In this document: positions 1-5,535 of the stretch, piece after piece
Layout: each line of letters opens with the position of its first letter
Position numbering within the stretch: position 1 is the stretch's first letter
NCBI GenBank assembly: GCA_027858355.1
Contig: JAQICW010000363.1
Span: 1-5,675, forward strand
DNA from: Desulfobacula sp.
GTDB taxonomy: Bacteria > Desulfobacterota > Desulfobacteria > Desulfobacterales > Desulfobacteraceae
Direction: 5' to 3'
Length of the DNA stretch: 5,675 nucleotides
Program-made: the position numbers and the translations under genes
The notes under the pieces: model-generated
Told to the model about the DNA's origin: nothing
What the model saw: the letters and a program-made list of their open reading frames with translations, nothing else
The model's database searches: none

Positions 1-348
1 TTTAAGGTTAAACTGATTTATGAATTCCGGGAGATAATATGCCCCAAAACTTTCAGAAGCATTAATTTTAAGGTGCTTTAAATTTTCACTTTGAAAGTCT
101 GCCATGCAGTCATCTGCCATTTTTTCAAGGTCAAATATTTTTTTTGCAATTTGGAAGAGGTTGTCACCAGCCATGGTCAACTCCATATTTTTTCCAAGGT
201 TATGAACAAGGGGCACTTCATAATATTCCTGAAGCCGCTGGATACCTTTTGTTACAGCGGGCTGGGTTATATTTAATTCCGTTGCAGCATGACTCAGGCT
301 TTTGTGCTTAACTGCAAGATAAAAAAGTTTGAGCTGGTTGATATTCAT
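1..348 (-). CDS. LysR-family transcriptional regulator (N-terminal part, runs off left edge)
   Basis: The minus strand is open from an ATG at 348-346 to the window edge, giving 116 codons without a stop. The protein begins MNINQLKLFYLAVKHKSLS, the classic LysR N-terminus. The winged helix-turn-helix covers about residues 3-62, with SLSHAATELNITQPAVTKGI as the helix-turn-helix core followed by QRLQ and the wing ending LTMAG. Residues 63-95 form the linker helix, and the effector-binding domain is just starting when the sequence ends. LysR proteins are DNA-binding activators or repressors controlled by a small co-inducer, which cannot be told from this fragment. The ribosome site is weak (GTGACCCC before ATG), but no better in-frame start exists. 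The gene lies about 200 bp downstream of the peptidase gene on the same strand and may be an independent unit. Family assignment is certain; target genes are unknown. Confidence 0.93.
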   Translation of the reverse strand, partial: MNINQLKLFYLAVKHKSLSHAATELNITQPAVTKGIQRLQEYYEVPLVHNLGKNMELTMAGDNLFQIAKKIFDLEKMADDCMADFQSENLKHLKINASESFGAYYLPEFINQFNLK

Positions 349-547
349 GGGGTCACATTTTAAATCATATATAAAATTAGTCAAGTAGCAACCATGGCCT
401 TTCTCCTAACCGATTTTGCCAATTCATAAAGATCTATAGGTAACCAGAACTGGCTAATACTTTATAGGCTATTTTGGAGCCACAAGAGAATAGTTCGATT
501 TTTAAATATTAGGGTTTTTTTTATAAAAATTATTAGCAAGCAGAATA
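349..547. other. AT-rich intergenic region between peptidase gene and lysR-type gene
   Basis: This stretch of about 200 bp is AT-rich and contains no open frame with a plausible ribosome site. It must hold the promoter of the LysR-type gene and any 3' end of the regulator-peptidase transcript. I see no convincing -35/-10 pair and no GC-rich hairpin followed by a T-run. The only weak dyad is TGGCT (451-455) against AGCCA (478-482). Confidence 0.5.
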
Positions 548-1138
548 TCAGGGGTTCCGCCATATCAGAAGGCTTTCTCTGATATGGAAAGGGCCCAGAC
601 AGAACCGATTGGTCTGGGTCTTTCCAAGCCAGTTTTTTTTTATTTTCAGGTTGGGAGCCCTTTCTTCAGAAGGTTTGAGGATCTTAATTTTCCCCTGCAT
701 CCGGTGTACCGAGTTCCGCTTATAGGAATCAAAACAATATACCCATTCGTCCTCAATTGCCGTGATCATTATATAATGTTCCTCCCGTGGGCTCAGGAGC
801 ATATTGCACAACACAATCCCCCCTTCTTCCAGGCAGGTATGGATTCGATCACCCGTTTCCAGGGAGACCCTTTCCTTGTCTAAAAATTCAGTGCGAACTG
901 AAAAGCTTTTCATTTTATAGGAACTGAGCCAGTTTCCCATGAGCCGGACAGCAAGTTTGCTGGTCCCGCCAATGCCAAATCTGGCATCCCTGCTCACCGT
1001 GTCCATGCAGTACAGATAAATATGCCGGATGACCATGGGGGGTATTTCTTTCCTGTGAAACAGATAGCTTACTGCATTGATCATGGCTGTGGGGACACAA
1101 TCATATTCAGATACCTGATAATGGAACGGGATATACAT
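548..1138 (-). CDS. C39/papain-like cysteine peptidase (or peptidase-fold acyltransferase)
   Basis: The product is 196 aa with no signal peptide or membrane segment, so it is expected in the cytoplasm. Near the N-terminus, Q8-V-S-E-Y-D-C14 reproduces the Gln-x5-Cys spacing of C39-type peptidases, with the oxyanion-hole Gln six residues before the nucleophilic Cys. H121 (in REEHYIMI) follows a hydrophobic strand and D137 (in CFDSYK) comes 16 residues later, completing a Cys-His-Asp triad. I chose ATG 1138-1136 because AGGAG lies 8 nt upstream; the longer frame from 1207 would overlap the preceding gene and has no ribosome site. It begins 40 nt after the activator gene and is probably cotranscribed with it. 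Relatives in this fold cleave peptides or, as with BtrH-type proteins, transfer acyl groups. The substrate is unknown, but the neighbouring operon makes a small modified peptide an attractive guess. The last third is not recognisable. Confidence 0.75.
   Translation of the reverse strand: MYIPFHYQVSEYDCVPTAMINAVSYLFHRKEIPPMVIRHIYLYCMDTVSRDARFGIGGTSKLAVRLMGNWLSSYKMKSFSVRTEFLDKERVSLETGDRIHTCLEEGGIVLCNMLLSPREEHYIMITAIEDEWVYCFDSYKRNSVHRMQGKIKILKPSEERAPNLKIKKNWLGKTQTNRFCLGPFHIRESLLIWRNP
560..587. repeat. Perfect 10-bp inverted repeat at 3' end of peptidase gene
   Basis: CCATATCAGA (560-569) and TCTGATATGG (578-587) are perfect inverted copies around an 8-nt loop. They lie within the last 40 nt of the peptidase coding region. 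No T-run follows directly on the minus strand, so it is not a standard intrinsic terminator, though it could stabilise the 3' end of the mRNA. Confidence 0.7.
586..625. repeat. Second long imperfect inverted repeat abutting the first
   Basis: GGAAAGGGCCCAGAC (586-600) pairs with GTCTGGGTCTTTCC (612-625) apart from one bulge and one mismatch, around an 11-nt loop. It shares its outer GG (586-587) with the neighbouring 560-587 repeat, so the minus-strand transcript could fold two hairpins in tandem inside codons for the C-terminal tail of the peptidase. Confidence 0.65.
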
Positions 1139-1146
1139 TAAGAATT

Positions 1147-1151
1147 CTCCT
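1147..1151 (-). promoter_or_regulatory. Shine-Dalgarno AGGAG that sets the peptidase start
   Basis: On the minus strand AGGAG is followed by 8 nt and then ATG at 1138. This is the best ribosome site near the frame and rules out the upstream ATG at 1207, which lies inside the 3' end of the activator gene. Confidence 0.8.
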
Positions 1152-1178
1152 AATTTGTGGCCGTGTCTTTCAACTATA

Positions 1179-2597
1179 TTACCGGGATTTAAAACCGATC
1201 TTGTCAAGTCCCAGTTTTTTCATTTTTCCATACAAGCCCCTTGGGTGGATTCCGGCAATCCTTGCGGCCTCCCCAACTTTTCCCCGGGTTTGTTCGAGGA
1301 TCATTTTAAGGTATTTCTTTTCAACATGGTTGAGCACCTGTTCTTTGACCTCGAAAAGGGTTTTGCCTTTCCAGGCATTTATATCCCAATCCTTAAAATT
1401 TAACAAATCCGGCGATGGGGAAATGTTTTCCTGGAATGTGCCGGGAAGATTGTCAATGGGGATGACATCGGACCGGCATAAAAGGATGGCCCGTTCAATT
1501 ACGTTCATCAACTCCCGGATATTGCCGGGCCAGGGGTATTGGCAAAGGGCTTCCATGGCCGTCAGGGAAAACCGGCTGATCTCGCGGCCGATTTTCATAT
1601 TATACATATTCAAAAAATGGTTGGCCAGGGCAGGGATGTCTTCCTTGCGTTTTCTTAAAGGGGGAATGGTCAAGGTAATCACACTGAGTCGATAATAAAG
1701 ATCCTGGCGAAAATTTCTTTTTAGGATTTCTTTTTCCAAATCCTTGTTGGTGGCGGCAATAACCCTTACATCTACCCAGACAGTGGTTTCACCCCCCACG
1801 GGTGTAAATTCAAAATCCTGGAGTACCCGAAGCATTTTTGACTGCATTTGCAGGGACATTTCACCGATTTCATCTAAAAAAATGGTGCCGCCATGGGCCA
1901 GTTCAAAAGCCCCCCGCCGGGAACGGACCGCACCGGTAAAGGCGCCTTGCACATGACCGAATAATTCACTTTCCATGAGCTGCTCGGGTATGGCTGCCAT
2001 ATTGATCGGGATAAAAGGGCCCTGGGACCTGTTACTTTCCGCATGGATGGACTTGGATAAATGTTCTTTGCCCACGCCGGTTTCTCCTAGAAGCAACAAG
2101 CTTGAATCACTGTTAACGACCTGCTGAACTTCTTCAAGAAAGCGCTGCATATCTTCACTGTTTGAGATAAAATCATTCAATCTGGGTTTGATCCTGCCCC
2201 TCTGATCAAACCGATCAACATAATAAAATTGTCGTCTGGACTCCAGTGTGCTTTCAATGGCCTCCATAAGACTGTCCTGGGAAATACCGGTATATAAAAC
2301 AACATCGGCCCCGGATGCCAGAAGATTTGCATGTTCTTCCGAGGATTCCTGGTCATCAAGGATAATTGTGGTGGGTTTTTCCGGCAGGTTATTGAGCAGT
2401 GTTACACTGGATTCAATGGGCCTGGGGATCAGGGATTTGCTCACTACAAATACATCCCCGCAGCTGCGGACCAGTTCTTGCCACTGGGCTTTGTTTTTCC
2501 CGAACATTATCAACTGCACATCAAAGTTGGATAATCTTTCTTCAAGATCCGCCTGTAGTTTTTTTTCTTTGATGGCACAGACAACTCTGATTAGCAT
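1179..2597 (-). CDS. Sigma54-dependent AAA+ transcriptional activator with degenerate receiver domain
   Basis: The 472-aa product is a bacterial enhancer-binding protein that remodels sigma54-RNA polymerase using ATP. Residues 1-120 resemble a response-regulator receiver, ending in ASGADVVLYTGIS, but the usual acidic pair, phospho-acceptor Asp (Ser53 in its place by my alignment) and switch Lys are missing. The AAA+ domain runs from about 140 to 380: Walker A GETGVGKE (171-178), the sigma54-contacting GAFTGA loop (218-223), Walker B GTIFLDEIGE (237-246), the arginine-finger region FRQDLYYRL (296-304) and PWPGNIREL (355-363). Residues 425-465 form a Fis-type helix-turn-helix ending GLYGKMKKLGL. 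AGAGGA lies 9 nt before the ATG. It is divergent from the operon carrying the only good sigma54 promoter here, which is probably its target. Activity is probably controlled by ligand or protein binding, not by phosphorylation. Confidence 0.95.
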   Translation of the reverse strand: MLIRVVCAIKEKKLQADLEERLSNFDVQLIMFGKNKAQWQELVRSCGDVFVVSKSLIPRPIESSVTLLNNLPEKPTTIILDDQESSEEHANLLASGADVVLYTGISQDSLMEAIESTLESRRQFYYVDRFDQRGRIKPRLNDFISNSEDMQRFLEEVQQVVNSDSSLLLLGETGVGKEHLSKSIHAESNRSQGPFIPINMAAIPEQLMESELFGHVQGAFTGAVRSRRGAFELAHGGTIFLDEIGEMSLQMQSKMLRVLQDFEFTPVGGETTVWVDVRVIAATNKDLEKEILKRNFRQDLYYRLSVITLTIPPLRKRKEDIPALANHFLNMYNMKIGREISRFSLTAMEALCQYPWPGNIRELMNVIERAILLCRSDVIPIDNLPGTFQENISPSPDLLNFKDWDINAWKGKTLFEVKEQVLNHVEKKYLKMILEQTRGKVGEAARIAGIHPRGLYGKMKKLGLDKIGFKSR

Positions 2598-2640
2598 ATT
2601 GATATTTCCTCTAATCGGTAATTTTTTACCATAGTAACTC

Positions 2641-2683
2641 CTTTGACTGGCTGATTATACCTGAGAATCAGGTAAAGTCAAAG
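2641..2683. promoter_or_regulatory. Nested dyad across the activator promoter: candidate operator / upstream activating site
   Basis: Three nested inverted pairs share nearly the same centre: CTTTGACT (2641-2648) with AGTCAAAG (2676-2683), CTGATT (2651-2656) with AATCAG (2666-2671), and ACCTGA (2659-2664) with TCAGGT (2668-2673). The innermost dyad fills most of the -35/-10 spacer of the activator promoter, which is where a repressor would bind. It is also about 240 bp upstream of the expected start of the sigma54 transcript, within the range of an enhancer site. The activator could bind here for both autorepression and activation; that role is inference. Confidence 0.55.
2654..2681 (-). promoter_or_regulatory. 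Sigma70-type promoter of the activator-peptidase operon
   Basis: Reading the minus strand, TTGACT (2681-2676) is followed by a 16-nt spacer and a perfect TATAAT (2659-2654). The predicted start is near 2647, leaving a leader of about 50 nt before the activator ATG at 2597. The hexamers are near-perfect and correctly oriented, which suggests substantial basal transcription unless it is repressed. Confidence 0.75.
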
Positions 2684-2859
2684 ATAAAATAGAAGGAGTC
2701 CTTGGTTGATATGGCTGTCAAATGCCGGCTTGAAGATTATAGTCCTTCGTATTCGGATAAAATTTACTTAATTTTCATAAATCGGTAAAACTATACTGAA
2801 AACTTTTCGATTCCAGAAAGGATAGTTATTTATAAGATGCTAATTTAATAGGTATTCTC

Positions 2860-2877
2860 GTTTTTTTCTAAAAAAAC
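2860..2877. repeat. A/T-tract palindrome just upstream of the -24 element
   Basis: GTTTTTTT, a CT centre, then AAAAAAAC form an 8-bp-arm palindrome that ends 7 bp before the sigma54 promoter. Phased A and T tracts commonly bend DNA, which could help looping of an upstream-bound activator onto sigma54 polymerase. I found no good IHF-type sequence, so the role is speculative. Confidence 0.45.
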
Positions 2878-2884
2878 AAATGAA

Positions 2885-2900
2885 TGGCACGGCATATGCT
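2885..2900 (+). promoter_or_regulatory. Sigma54 (RpoN) -24/-12 promoter of the four-gene operon
   Basis: TGGCACGGCATATGCT matches the consensus TGGCACG-N4-TTGCW at all positions but one (A for T before TGC). The invariant GG (2886-2887) and GC (2898-2899) have the required 12-nt spacing. Transcription is predicted to start close to 2911, giving a leader of about 114 nt before the first gene. A sigma54 activator gene lies divergently on the other side of the regulatory region, which strongly supports the call. Confidence 0.85.
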
Positions 2901-2902
2901 AA

Positions 2903-2971
2903 GGGGAATTATTAAGGGCAAATTATTATGGGCAAATTATTATGGGTAAATTATTATGGGTAAATTAAGAA
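2903..2971 (+). repeat. 14-bp tandem repeats in the operon leader
   Basis: Units start at 2916, 2930, 2944 and 2958. The first two are GGGCAAATTATTAT, the third is GGGTAAATTATTAT and the fourth has a changed tail (GGGTAAATTAAGAA). A 13-nt degenerate copy, GGGGAATTATTAA, precedes them at 2903-2915. The array starts about where transcription should begin, so it is mostly in the 5' untranslated RNA. ATGs at unit junctions open very short frames, for example 2956-2991 (MGKLRNMIKTG), without good ribosome sites. The repeats may be a binding array, a copy-number-variable leader or a slippage product. Confidence 0.85.
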
Positions 2972-3024
2972 ATATGATCAAGACCGGCTAATTATTTACA
3001 AATCCAAACCTTATGGGGAAAAAG

Positions 3025-3186
3025 ATGAGCAAAGAAAAAGATCAGAGAACACGGCATAAGAACCCGAAATTCAAAGATTCCTATGATGAGGACTTTAGTG
3101 ACGATGACCATCTTGAACTACAGCAACGTAGAAAGAAACTGGGCAAAAGATCCCAATGGAAGAACACTGACAAAGAAAAATGGTAG
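3025..3186 (+). CDS. Small, extremely charged protein (53 aa), first gene of the operon
   Basis: The frame from ATG 3025 to TAG 3184-3186 encodes 53 residues and belongs to no family I recognise. It is almost entirely polar: a basic N-terminal third (MSKEKDQRTRHKNPKFK), an acidic patch around residues 18-31 (DSYDEDFSDDDHLE), then a basic stretch QRRKKLGKRSQWK ending in EKW. It has no Cys, no Gly-Gly leader, no signal peptide and no membrane segment, so it is probably intrinsically disordered. GGGGA lies 5 nt upstream of the chosen start; an in-frame ATG at 3013 would add MGKK but lacks a ribosome site. It is first in the sigma54 operon, 42 nt before the SpeD-like gene. Its size, disorder and place beside ligase-type enzymes suggest a substrate, carrier or tag. 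This is inference; it could also be an accessory or RNA-binding protein. Confidence 0.7.
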   Translation: MSKEKDQRTRHKNPKFKDSYDEDFSDDDHLELQQRRKKLGKRSQWKNTDKEKW

Positions 3187-3228
3187 CTTGCTTGGCGCCA
3201 TGGACAATAAAAAAAAAGGGGAAGAACT

Positions 3229-3627
3229 ATGAACACACTAACCGCTGAAAAACCCGTAAAACTGGATGCTGTCTCGGACGTATGGGGCATTGCATCCGCC
3301 ATCGATATCTATGACTGTGATCCAGCCAAGATCCGGGATGCTGAATTGATCAAACGATTTGTCGTGGAATTATGTGATCTTATTGAAATGAAACGATTTG
3401 GGGAAACCCAGGTGGTTCATTTTGGCGAAGATGAGAAAGTAGCCGGATTTTCAATGGTTCAATTGATAGAGACTTCTCTAATTTCAGCCCACTTTGCAAA
3501 CAAAACCAATGCAATCTATTTGGATGTGTTCAGCTGTAAGGCCTATGATCCTGAAACAGTCAAATCCTTTGCCCAAAACTACTTTGGCGGGTCGTTTTCC
3601 AGTCTGAACGTCACCCATAGATACTAG
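3229..3627 (+). CDS. SpeD-like (S-adenosylmethionine decarboxylase family) pyruvoyl enzyme
   Basis: The 132-aa product aligns by eye with prokaryotic AdoMet decarboxylase. YDCDPAKIRD near residue 28 matches the SpeD YECD region, and residues 73-103 match the active-site segment. By spacing relative to the Thermotoga enzyme, Ser75 corresponds to Ser55, Ser83 to the serine that becomes the pyruvoyl group (Ser63), His88 to His68 and Cys103 to Cys83. The glutamate normally before the scissile bond is Thr82. AdoMet decarboxylase makes the aminopropyl donor for spermidine, and some SpeD homologues are known to act on arginine or ornithine instead, so the substrate is uncertain. No aminopropyltransferase gene is visible. 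AAGGGGA lies 6 nt before the ATG. The stop is 8 nt before the next gene, whose ribosome site overlaps it, so translation is probably coupled. The product is probably an amine used by the neighbouring ligases. Confidence 0.78.
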   Translation: MNTLTAEKPVKLDAVSDVWGIASAIDIYDCDPAKIRDAELIKRFVVELCDLIEMKRFGETQVVHFGEDEKVAGFSMVQLIETSLISAHFANKTNAIYLDVFSCKAYDPETVKSFAQNYFGGSFSSLNVTHRY

Positions 3628-3635
3628 GTGTAACC

Positions 3636-4601
3636 ATGAAGACCATCATCTACGAAGATCCTGACCAGTGCAGACTTTTATGGGAAAAACTCTGGCCGGC
3701 CAAGGGGCTGTTTGACTTGTGGCAGGTCCGGTCTTGCTTTCATGATGCATTTTCCAGACCCCTGCACTTTCATGTGGTTGAAATAAATCAAAAGCCCGTG
3801 GGGTTTCTGGCCCTGTGCTGGGATGAGGCAAAACAGCAATATGTTCAATTTCCCGGAGAGACGTGGCAGGGAAAAACCTGGCTTGAACAAAATCGGATTA
3901 TTGCCGAAAACCCTAAGGTTATGGAGGAACTGCTGGATTCCGTTCCAGGCCCCCTGCATCTTCGTTACCTGGAATGGAATTCAGTATTAGGCCTGTCAAA
4001 TCGTTTAGAAACAGATGAAATAGGATATTATTTTTATCCGGGTTTATATGATTTTTCCTTTGAGAATTATATGCTGTCCTTTTCCGGTAAATCCAGAAAA
4101 AAACTAAAGGCAGATTTGAAAAAACTCCAGGACCGGAAGGTGACCTTTAGATACAACAAGTCAAAGGATATAGAGCATCTTTTTCAAATGAACCAGGACT
4201 CCTTTGGGGGAAACTCCTATTTTAGTGAAGCCAGATTCTACAATTCCTTTGAAAATCTTGCCTTGTTTCTAACCCGGATGGGAATGATGAGAATCACAAC
4301 AGTGTTAATCGATGGGGACATTGCTGCTGTGGACATGGGGGCATTGTATAAGAATTCCTACACATTGCTGGCTGGTGGAACAAATCCACTATTCCCTGGT
4401 GTTGCCAAGATTATCAATTTGCATCATATGGATTGGTCCTGTTGTCAGGGGATCGATACCGTTGATTTCCTTTGCGGTGATTTTAACTGGAAAGAACGGT
4501 TCCATCTCACCCCCCGACCCTTGTATAAATTAAAACTCAATAAATCCTTTATTTACAATAACATGGCATTTGAATCAAAGAGGCAAAAAATCTGTGCATA
4601 A
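3636..4601 (+). CDS. FemAB/CelD-like GNAT-fold acyltransferase
   Basis: The product is 321 aa and has the look of the Acetyltransf_6 (CelD/FemAB-like) group, with two tandem GNAT-like halves. The first half is residues 1-135. The second begins with the characteristic basic helix SGKSRKKLKADLKKLQ (150-165), continues through a strand region ITTVLIDGDIAAVDMGALY (220-238) and ends in VDFLCGDFNWKERF (276-289), which corresponds to the usual D-F-x-x-G-D-x-x-Y/W-K-x-R-W/F signature. Members transfer acyl groups from CoA or amino acids from aminoacyl-tRNA onto amines; donor and acceptor cannot be read from the sequence. No membrane segments are seen. AGGTG, overlapping the stop of the preceding gene, lies 5 nt before the ATG, and its 3' end overlaps the ATP-grasp gene by 8 nt, so the three genes are tightly coupled. 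It could attach an amino acid or acyl group to the small protein or to an amine. Confidence 0.8.
   Translation: MKTIIYEDPDQCRLLWEKLWPAKGLFDLWQVRSCFHDAFSRPLHFHVVEINQKPVGFLALCWDEAKQQYVQFPGETWQGKTWLEQNRIIAENPKVMEELLDSVPGPLHLRYLEWNSVLGLSNRLETDEIGYYFYPGLYDFSFENYMLSFSGKSRKKLKADLKKLQDRKVTFRYNKSKDIEHLFQMNQDSFGGNSYFSEARFYNSFENLALFLTRMGMMRITTVLIDGDIAAVDMGALYKNSYTLLAGGTNPLFPGVAKIINLHHMDWSCCQGIDTVDFLCGDFNWKERFHLTPRPLYKLKLNKSFIYNNMAFESKRQKICA
4579..4583 (+). promoter_or_regulatory. Shine-Dalgarno AGAGG supporting the GTG start of the ATP-grasp gene
   Basis: AGAGG lies 10 nt before GTG 4594 inside the end of the transferase gene. The alternative TTG at 4570 is in frame but has no ribosome site, so the GTG giving an 8-bp overlap with the preceding gene is preferred. 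Confidence 0.6.
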
Positions 4602-5535
4602 GATAATCCTGGTAGTCGGTACAACATCCGATTATATCCAATGGATCAGGCATTCCTGCCCTGGCAGGGCCCTGTTTATCACCGCGCCTGAGATAAGGCA
4701 GGCCGCAGAAGAAGAATGCCCGGCCCCCAGTGAGGAAATTCTGGTAAATCTATCTGACAAACTTCAAGTTTTTGAGGCATTGGAAAACCATTTAAAGATA
4801 TGGGATCAGGTCATTGATGGGATTTTTAGTTTTGATTGTGAGTCAATGGCTCTTACAGCAGATATATCAGAAAAATGGGGCCTTGATTATCCGTCGGAAA
4901 AAACCATTCAAAACTGCAGGGACAAGTATGTGTCAAAACAGATATGGGAAAGCCATGGTATCGGATGCCCCAAGGTTTCTCCGATAAACATAGTTTCAGA
5001 TGTCCTGGCCTTTTTTCACTCCGTCAATTATGGGTGTGTTTTAAAACCCTTGACAGGGAGCGGAAGCGAACTTGTTTTCAAGTGTACCAGTGAGTCTGAT
5101 TGCCATTTGGCTTTTAACCTCATCCATGAAGGTCTGGAAAACAGGGTGCAAAACCCGCTGTTTAAAAAATCATCTTCCCAGGAGCACCTGATGCTTGCCG
5201 AGGAATTGATCCAGGGAACTGAATACAGTTGTGATTTCATCTGTGAAAATGATGAAATCCAGATCATCCGGATGGCAAGAAAGATCAAATCGCCCTTTAG
5301 GCCGTTTGGCACCATCATGGGGTATGTCCTGCCGGGACATTTGCCCCATTTTATAACCCCAAATGAGCTTGAGCAACTTTTGTTAAAAAGTGCACAGGTT
5401 CTGGGAATCAACAGGGGGCTTTGTATGGTGGATTTTATCATTTCCGGCGAAACAATTGCGCTGATTGAACTGACCCCCCGGCCCGGGGGCAATGGCATTC
5501 GCTTAAGGCGTTTTTGGGGGGAACCAATTTTTTGA
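4594..5535 (+). CDS. ATP-grasp amide ligase, C-terminus broken by a 121-bp insertion
   Basis: From GTG 4594 this frame encodes 313 aa, of which the first 299 are native and the last 14 come from the inserted element before it stops at TGA 5533. ATP-grasp enzymes activate a carboxylate as acyl-phosphate and join it to an amine or thiol. The pre-ATP-grasp domain begins MHKIILVVGTTSD. RDKYVSKQ (109-116) and YGCVLKPLTGSGSE (146-159) give the nucleotide-binding lysines and glycine-rich loop. LAEELIQGTEYSCD (201-214) supplies the adenine-side acidic residues. MVDF (278-281) and IELTPRPGG (291-299) carry the metal-binding acidic residues and conserved Arg. The natural gene continues as DCLPYLLKVSTGMDILKL at the right edge once the element is removed. 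The core motifs are intact, but the C-terminal region is lost, so activity is doubtful. The substrate is unknown. Confidence 0.88.
   Translation: MHKIILVVGTTSDYIQWIRHSCPGRALFITAPEIRQAAEEECPAPSEEILVNLSDKLQVFEALENHLKIWDQVIDGIFSFDCESMALTADISEKWGLDYPSEKTIQNCRDKYVSKQIWESHGIGCPKVSPINIVSDVLAFFHSVNYGCVLKPLTGSGSELVFKCTSESDCHLAFNLIHEGLENRVQNPLFKKSSSQEHLMLAEELIQGTEYSCDFICENDEIQIIRMARKIKSPFRPFGTIMGYVLPGHLPHFITPNELEQLLLKSAQVLGINRGLCMVDFIISGETIALIELTPRPGGNGIRLRRFWGEPIF
5480..5489 (+). repeat. Left copy of 10-bp target-site duplication
   Basis: GGCCCGGGGG directly abuts the left terminal inverted repeat and is repeated exactly at 5611-5620, abutting the right one. It encodes the R-P-G-G of the ATP-grasp motif. 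Confidence 0.9.

Larger units (their letters stand above)
2598..3024. other. Divergent regulatory region (427 bp)
   Basis: This AT-rich stretch separates the activator operon from the peptide-ligase operon. It contains the sigma70 promoter and dyad (2641-2683), a stretch of about 180 bp with no clear gene (2701-2884), a short A/T palindrome (2860-2877), the sigma54 promoter (2885-2900) and a transcribed leader with 14-bp tandem repeats (2903-2971). The arrangement of regulator, enhancer-like dyad, AT-rich and possibly bendable DNA, then -24/-12 promoter fits a sigma54-controlled divergent locus. Confidence 0.8.

Noticed and set aside
91..276. Plus-strand 61-codon open frame
   Set aside because: It lies antisense to the clearly conserved LysR helix-turn-helix and has no family features.
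560..625. Rho-independent terminator of the activator-peptidase operon
   Set aside because: The hairpins lie inside the coding region and no T-run follows immediately on the minus strand.
1139..1207. A 23-codon N-terminal extension of the peptidase frame starting at 1207
   Set aside because: It overlaps the end of the activator gene, has no ribosome site, and a strong AGGAG sits before the internal ATG at 1138 right where the C39 homology begins.
2702..2788. Small plus-strand frame (25 aa from ATG 2711, or from TTG 2702) after AGGAG at 2694-2698
   Set aside because: The AGGAG spacing is poor for both starts (12 nt and 3 nt), the peptide resembles nothing, and it lies upstream of the sigma54 promoter in probable regulatory DNA.
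2903..2971. CRISPR array
   Set aside because: The 14-bp units are directly contiguous with no spacers and no cas genes nearby.
5028..5498. Minus-strand 156-codon open frame
   Set aside because: It is a shadow of the ATP-grasp gene, whose motifs are unmistakable on the plus strand.
5490..5535. Native C-terminus of the ATP-grasp protein ending in RLRRFWGEPIF
   Set aside because: These residues are encoded by the left end of the inserted element. The natural continuation is found after the duplicated target at 5621.
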